DNA from: UBA2357 sp041916775
GTDB taxonomy: Bacteria; Pseudomonadota; Gammaproteobacteria; Burkholderiales; Rhodocyclaceae
DNA: 64,000 bases
Assembly (NCBI GenBank): GCA_041916775.1
Contig: JAYRYZ010000024.1
Span: 1 to 64,000, forward strand
Direction of reading: 5' to 3'
In this document: piece by piece, positions 60,576-64,000 of the stretch
Position numbering within the stretch: position 1 is the stretch's first letter
Layout of the letters: the number at the start of each line of letters is the position of its first letter
Position numbers and translations under genes: made by a program
The notes under the pieces: model-generated
The model's input: the letters and a program-made list of their open reading frames with translations, nothing else
What the model was told of the DNA's origin: nothing
Database searches by the model: none

Positions 60576-62624
60576 TCAAAGCCGGATCTCGGTCGCGGCT
60601 TCGCCATACGGGGCGTCCTCGCGGCGCTCGCGCGGCTCGGGCGGATAGATCACGAGCAGATTGTTGCCGGGCAGGCGTGCGGCCAGGCGTTGCGGCAGCG
60701 AGGCGAGCAGCGGCTCCCAAGCGAGACCACCGGGGCGGACGCCGTAGATCACGACGAGATCGTCACTGCGCGCGGATGCCAACAGCGTGGCGCGCATCGC
60801 CGTCCAACGCGGCAGGGGCTCGAAGCGGAAACCCGCCAACGCGGAACGGCGCTGAAACTGCTTGCGCAGCCCCGTCTCCTGCCGGGCCTCGGCGATCACC
60901 ACCAGCGTCGCGCCGAGCTGCGTCACCAGGTTCGCGAGCAGGGTCGAGGCGATCTGGAAGCCCGGCTCGAGGTCGGCGTTCGGTGGCAAGGCCAGCAGGA
61001 TGCGGCGGTTGGTGTTGAGTGGCTGCACGAGCCGGCACAGCACCAGCGCGTAATGACGGTCACGCAGCAGATGCTCCAGCATCGAGCCGAAGAAGCGTTC
61101 GCGTGGGCTCTCGCGCATGCGCCAGCCTACGATCACCGTCGTCGCACGCAACTCGCGGCGCGCGCGAATGATGCCGGACGCGGGGTTGAGGTCGATGCGC
61201 GTCACCGGCTGCGCAGGCACCTCCGCGGCGGCAAGGGCAGCGACATGGCGGTCGAGCATCTCCTCGGCTGCGGCCACCTCGTCGGCCGCATCGGCGCCCT
61301 CCTGCACGACGCTGAGCGTCTGCACCGGCTGCTTGCTGGCGCGATCGTGCAGCAGCACGGCTAGATCAATCAGCGGTGTGGCGGATGCATGGCTCTTGCA
61401 TGCGACCATGAGACGCTGCGTATCGTCCTCGAGCTCGGTAGGCGACTGGCTCGTGACCAGCGCGAGCGCACGACCGTGGCGATCGACAACGGTCGGGGCG
61501 ATGAAGCAGCTGACGAAGATCATCATGATCGCTCCATTCACCACCGCGTCGTCGAAGAGGCCAATCTCGTAGCCCACGAGCGTGGCGGCGAGGGTCGCGG
61601 CCGCCTGGGGCACGGTGAGGCCGAACACGAGGCGCGCCTGGTCGCGGCTGTAGCCGAGCAGCAGACGTGTGCTCTCCGCAGCGAGCCACTTGGTGGCGAC
61701 CACGGTCACGCTCATTGCGATCGCCACCAGCCAGGCGCGCAGGCCGCTCGTGAAGATGCCCGGATCGAGCAGCATGCCGATGGAGAGCAGGAAGAACGGA
61801 ATGAAGATGGCTTCGCCGGTGAAGCGGATCCGGTTCATCAGCACCCCCTGATGCGGGATCAGCCGGTTCAGTGCAAGCCCGACCAGGAACGCGCCGACGA
61901 TGGGCTCGGAGCCCGCCAACGGCGAGAGGGCAGCACAGCCGAACACGGCCGCCAGCACGAACACGAACTCGGCAACCCCATCCCGCCCCAGGTTGCGGAA
62001 GAACCAGCGCGCGAGAATGGGCAGGCCGACGAGGATTGCGACGAAGTAGATCGTGAGCCCGAGCGCGAGCTGCGGCCAGAAGTATTCGCCCATCTGCCCA
62101 CGGCTGGCGCTGGCGATCACCACCAGCACCAGCAGGGCCAGGGTGTCGGTAACGATGGTGCCACCCACCGAGGTCGTCACCGCCCGGTCACGGGTGATGC
62201 CGAGGCGGCTCGCGATCGGGTAGGTGAGGAGAGTGTGCGAAGCAAAGGTGCTTGCGAGCAGGATGGTCGCCGGCCAGCCGAAGTCGAGCAGCCGACCGAC
62301 CGCGATGCCGAATCCCATCGGCACCGCGAAGGTCATCAGGCCGAACACCACGCTGTGCGCCCGGTAGCGGCGCAGCACCGACATGTCGATCTCGAGTGCG
62401 GCGGTGAACATGATGTACAGCAGTCCGACGCTGCCGAACAACACGAAGGACTGATCGCGCGCCAGAACCCCGAGGCCGTTGGGGCCGAGCACCGCGCCGG
62501 CGATGAGCAGCCCGGTCATCCCGGGCAGGCGCCAGCGCGCCATCACGATCGGGGCGAGCAGGATCAGCGCTGCGACGAGGGCGAATACCAGCACCGGGTC
62601 GTTGATCGGCAGTTGAGTCGGCAT
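60576..62624 (-). CDS. CPA2-type cation/proton antiporter
   Basis: Membrane antiporter of 682 residues. Residues 1-400 have about twelve helices with the CPA2 motifs MTGLLIAGAVLGPNGLGVL, TFASHTLLTYPIASRLG and DTLALLVLVVIAS. The C-terminal 280 residues resemble tandem UspA-type nucleotide-binding folds rather than a TrkA-N domain, which is less common. It likely exchanges Na+ or K+ for H+. ATG 62624 (MPTQLPINDPV) is chosen; the longer frame to 62780 looks untranslated. Confidence 0.83.
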   Translation of the reverse strand: MPTQLPINDPVLVFALVAALILLAPIVMARWRLPGMTGLLIAGAVLGPNGLGVLARDQSFVLFGSVGLLYIMFTAALEIDMSVLRRYRAHSVVFGLMTFAVPMGFGIAVGRLLDFGWPATILLASTFASHTLLTYPIASRLGITRDRAVTTSVGGTIVTDTLALLVLVVIASASRGQMGEYFWPQLALGLTIYFVAILVGLPILARWFFRNLGRDGVAEFVFVLAAVFGCAALSPLAGSEPIVGAFLVGLALNRLIPHQGVLMNRIRFTGEAIFIPFFLLSIGMLLDPGIFTSGLRAWLVAIAMSVTVVATKWLAAESTRLLLGYSRDQARLVFGLTVPQAAATLAATLVGYEIGLFDDAVVNGAIMMIFVSCFIAPTVVDRHGRALALVTSQSPTELEDDTQRLMVACKSHASATPLIDLAVLLHDRASKQPVQTLSVVQEGADAADEVAAAEEMLDRHVAALAAAEVPAQPVTRIDLNPASGIIRARRELRATTVIVGWRMRESPRERFFGSMLEHLLRDRHYALVLCRLVQPLNTNRRILLALPPNADLEPGFQIASTLLANLVTQLGATLVVIAEARQETGLRKQFQRRSALAGFRFEPLPRWTAMRATLLASARSDDLVVIYGVRPGGLAWEPLLASLPQRLAARLPGNNLLVIYPPEPRERREDAPYGEAATEIRL

Positions 62625-62854
62625 TGATGCAACGCAGCACAAGGTGAATGGGCGCCAGAATAACCGATCCGGCTGTTGGGACAATCGTCCGCATCGGCCA
62701 TTCCGGACGGTTGTCGCCTGCGCGGCCATAGTGTAAAAGCATATTTTTGATATTTTTGCCTGAAGATGTGACAGCTTCACTCACTCGATCCCGAATACGC
62801 AGTTAAACTGCAGCCACCGTCGATCCTCACAGCGCGTGCAACGCGAACAAACCC

Positions 62855-63502
62855 ATGATTCAAAGCCATATCGTCCCGGTCACTCCGTTCGAACAGAATG
62901 CCAGCCTGATCTGGTGCGTGGCCACACGCCGGGCTGCGGTGGTCGACCCGGGCGGCGACCTGGATCGCATCCTGGCAGCGATCGAGCAACTGAAGCTGGA
63001 TGTCGAGCGCATCCTCATCACCCATGGACATATCGACCACGCGGGCGGCACGGCGGCGCTCGCGCGCAGCCTCGGCGTACCGGTGGAAGGGCCGCACGAG
63101 GGCGACCGCTTCTGGATCGAGGGCATGCCTCAGCAGAGCCGGATGTTCGGCCTGCCCGACGGCGAGTCCTTCGAGCCCGACCGCTGGCTCAAGGATGGTG
63201 ACGTCGTCAGCGTCGGCGAAGCGCGCCTCGACGTGATCCACACCCCGGGACACACGCCCGGACATGTGGTCTTTCATCAGCCGGAGGCCGGACTCGCGCT
63301 GGTCGGGGACGTACTGTTCGCGGGATCGATAGGCCGCACCGACTTCCCGCGGGGTGACCACCCGACGCTGGTGCGGTCGATCCGGGACAAGCTTTTCCCC
63401 CTGGGTGACGCGGTACGCTTCATCCCGGGGCACGGACCAATGTCCACCTTCGGTGACGAGCGCATGACCAACCCTTATGTGGGCGACGCTGCGGTGCGCT
63501 GA
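62855..63502 (+). CDS. MBL-fold metallohydrolase
   Basis: Metallo-beta-lactamase-fold hydrolase of 215 residues, glyoxalase-II-like. It has the metal motif THGHIDHAGG, later HTPGHTPGHVVFHQ and LVGDVLFAGSIGRTDFPRGD, and a C-terminal PGHGPMS. The substrate is probably a thioester or lactone, but is not known. The ATG at 62855 gives MIQSHIVPVTPFEQN. It is transcribed away from the antiporter gene and toward the response regulator. Confidence 0.88.
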   Translation: MIQSHIVPVTPFEQNASLIWCVATRRAAVVDPGGDLDRILAAIEQLKLDVERILITHGHIDHAGGTAALARSLGVPVEGPHEGDRFWIEGMPQQSRMFGLPDGESFEPDRWLKDGDVVSVGEARLDVIHTPGHTPGHVVFHQPEAGLALVGDVLFAGSIGRTDFPRGDHPTLVRSIRDKLFPLGDAVRFIPGHGPMSTFGDERMTNPYVGDAAVR

Positions 63503-63595
63503 GCGCATGCGGTCCACGGCGGGGCAATCGTCCGTCCCCGCATGCAGCAATGCACGTAAAACAATACTTATAGATTTGCCCAGCAGGAGTCAGCA

Positions 63596-64000
63596 ATGAG
63601 AATTTCGGTGCTTGAAGATGATCCGGACATGCGCGCACTCATCGTGGAGTGGCTCACGCACGCCGGCTATTCGGTACATGAATTCGGTACCGCGCGCGAC
63701 TTCATGCGCATCCTCTCGCGCGAGAGCTTCGACCTGTGCCTGCTCGACGGCAATCTGCCTGATGTGCAGGGGCATGAGGTCCTCCACTGGATGCGCAACG
63801 ATCGACGCGACGCATCACCGGTGATGTTCGTCACCGCGCGCGACACCGAGGAAGACATCGTCTCGGCGCTTCAGGGCGGCGCCGACGACTACGTCGTGAA
63901 GCCGGTTCGCCGGGCGGAGTTGGTGGCGCGCGTCGAAGCCATCCTCAGGCGCACTCAGCCTTCCACCGGTGGCGAGGAGCACGTCGAGGGCCCCTACACC
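63596..64000 (+). CDS. Response regulator, truncated by window end
   Basis: N-terminal part (135 residues) of a two-component response regulator. The receiver motifs are visible: acidic pair in VLEDDPDM, phospho-Asp in CLLDGNLPD near residue 51, and VVKPVRRAELVARVEAILRR. GGAG lies six bases before ATG 63596. The output domain is beyond the window, so the class (OmpR-type is likely from the linker) cannot be confirmed. It is 93 bp downstream of the MBL-fold gene. Confidence 0.85.
   Translation, partial: MRISVLEDDPDMRALIVEWLTHAGYSVHEFGTARDFMRILSRESFDLCLLDGNLPDVQGHEVLHWMRNDRRDASPVMFVTARDTEEDIVSALQGGADDYVVKPVRRAELVARVEAILRRTQPSTGGEEHVEGPYT

Noticed and set aside
1..64000. CRISPR arrays, tRNA, rRNA or insertion sequences
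   Set aside because: I found no regularly spaced repeats, no cloverleaf-like tRNA, no rRNA sequence and no transposase gene.

Overview
The window is one high-GC proteobacterial chromosome segment carrying the replication-origin neighbourhood. dnaA, dnaN and gyrB run leftward and rpmH-rnpA-yidD-yidC-mnmE run rightward, so transcription diverges at the dnaA-rpmH gap. MetX/MetW methionine synthesis, a phasin, a short PTS (EI, HPr, EIIA-Man), an NtrY/NtrX-type pair and the rsmB-DUF4390-ntrY-ntrX-trkA-trkH order point to a betaproteobacterium. The Rhodocyclales (Thauera/Azoarcus/Aromatoleum type) are most likely. This placement is inferred from gene content and order, not from a database search.

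Layout: 1-306 is non-coding, with a perfect 30-bp palindrome and the gyrB terminator. 307-5565 holds gyrB, dnaN and dnaA (minus strand). 5566-5864 holds a DnaA box and the rpmH promoter. 5865-9589 is the rpmH to mnmE block. 9619-10493 has two parS centromere sites flanking a TauE/SafE-type permease. 10605-22872 is a long plus-strand run: rsmB, DUF4390, ntrY-like, ntrX-like with a decayed ATPase domain, a hydantoinase/ferredoxin pair, trkA, trkH and hemE. The 400-bp hemE-priA gap is AT-rich and carries several DnaA boxes, so it is a second candidate for oriC. priA follows.

25467-48736 is mostly minus strand: ROK sugar kinase, carbonic anhydrase, a SMUG1-type uracil-DNA glycosylase, AmpG, a PAS-GGDEF-EAL protein, metX-metW behind an apparent SAM-II riboswitch with its own terminator, an AAA/PD-(D/E)XK protein, the PTS genes, ABC-F YbiT, TrhP, a phasin with paired operators, ProQ/FinO, a NERD-helicase, an unknown conserved protein and a PuuA-like glutamine synthetase with NtrC boxes upstream.

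49032-64000 is accessory-like: a helix-hairpin-helix protein with a duplicated beta domain, an SpmAB-type membrane protein, TlpA plus a transglutaminase, ExoD, a tungstate-type binding protein next to a ModE-like regulator, and a tight four-gene operon (60472-56403). That operon pairs a MotA/TolQ-like channel carrying a 460-residue helical tail with a MotB/OmpA-like partner, flanked by two proteins of unknown function. Its architecture resembles the ZorAB motor of Zorya anti-phage systems but lacks the known Zorya effectors. It is the best candidate here for an undescribed system. A CPA2 antiporter, an MBL-fold hydrolase and a truncated response regulator close the window. I saw no tRNA, rRNA, insertion sequence or CRISPR array.
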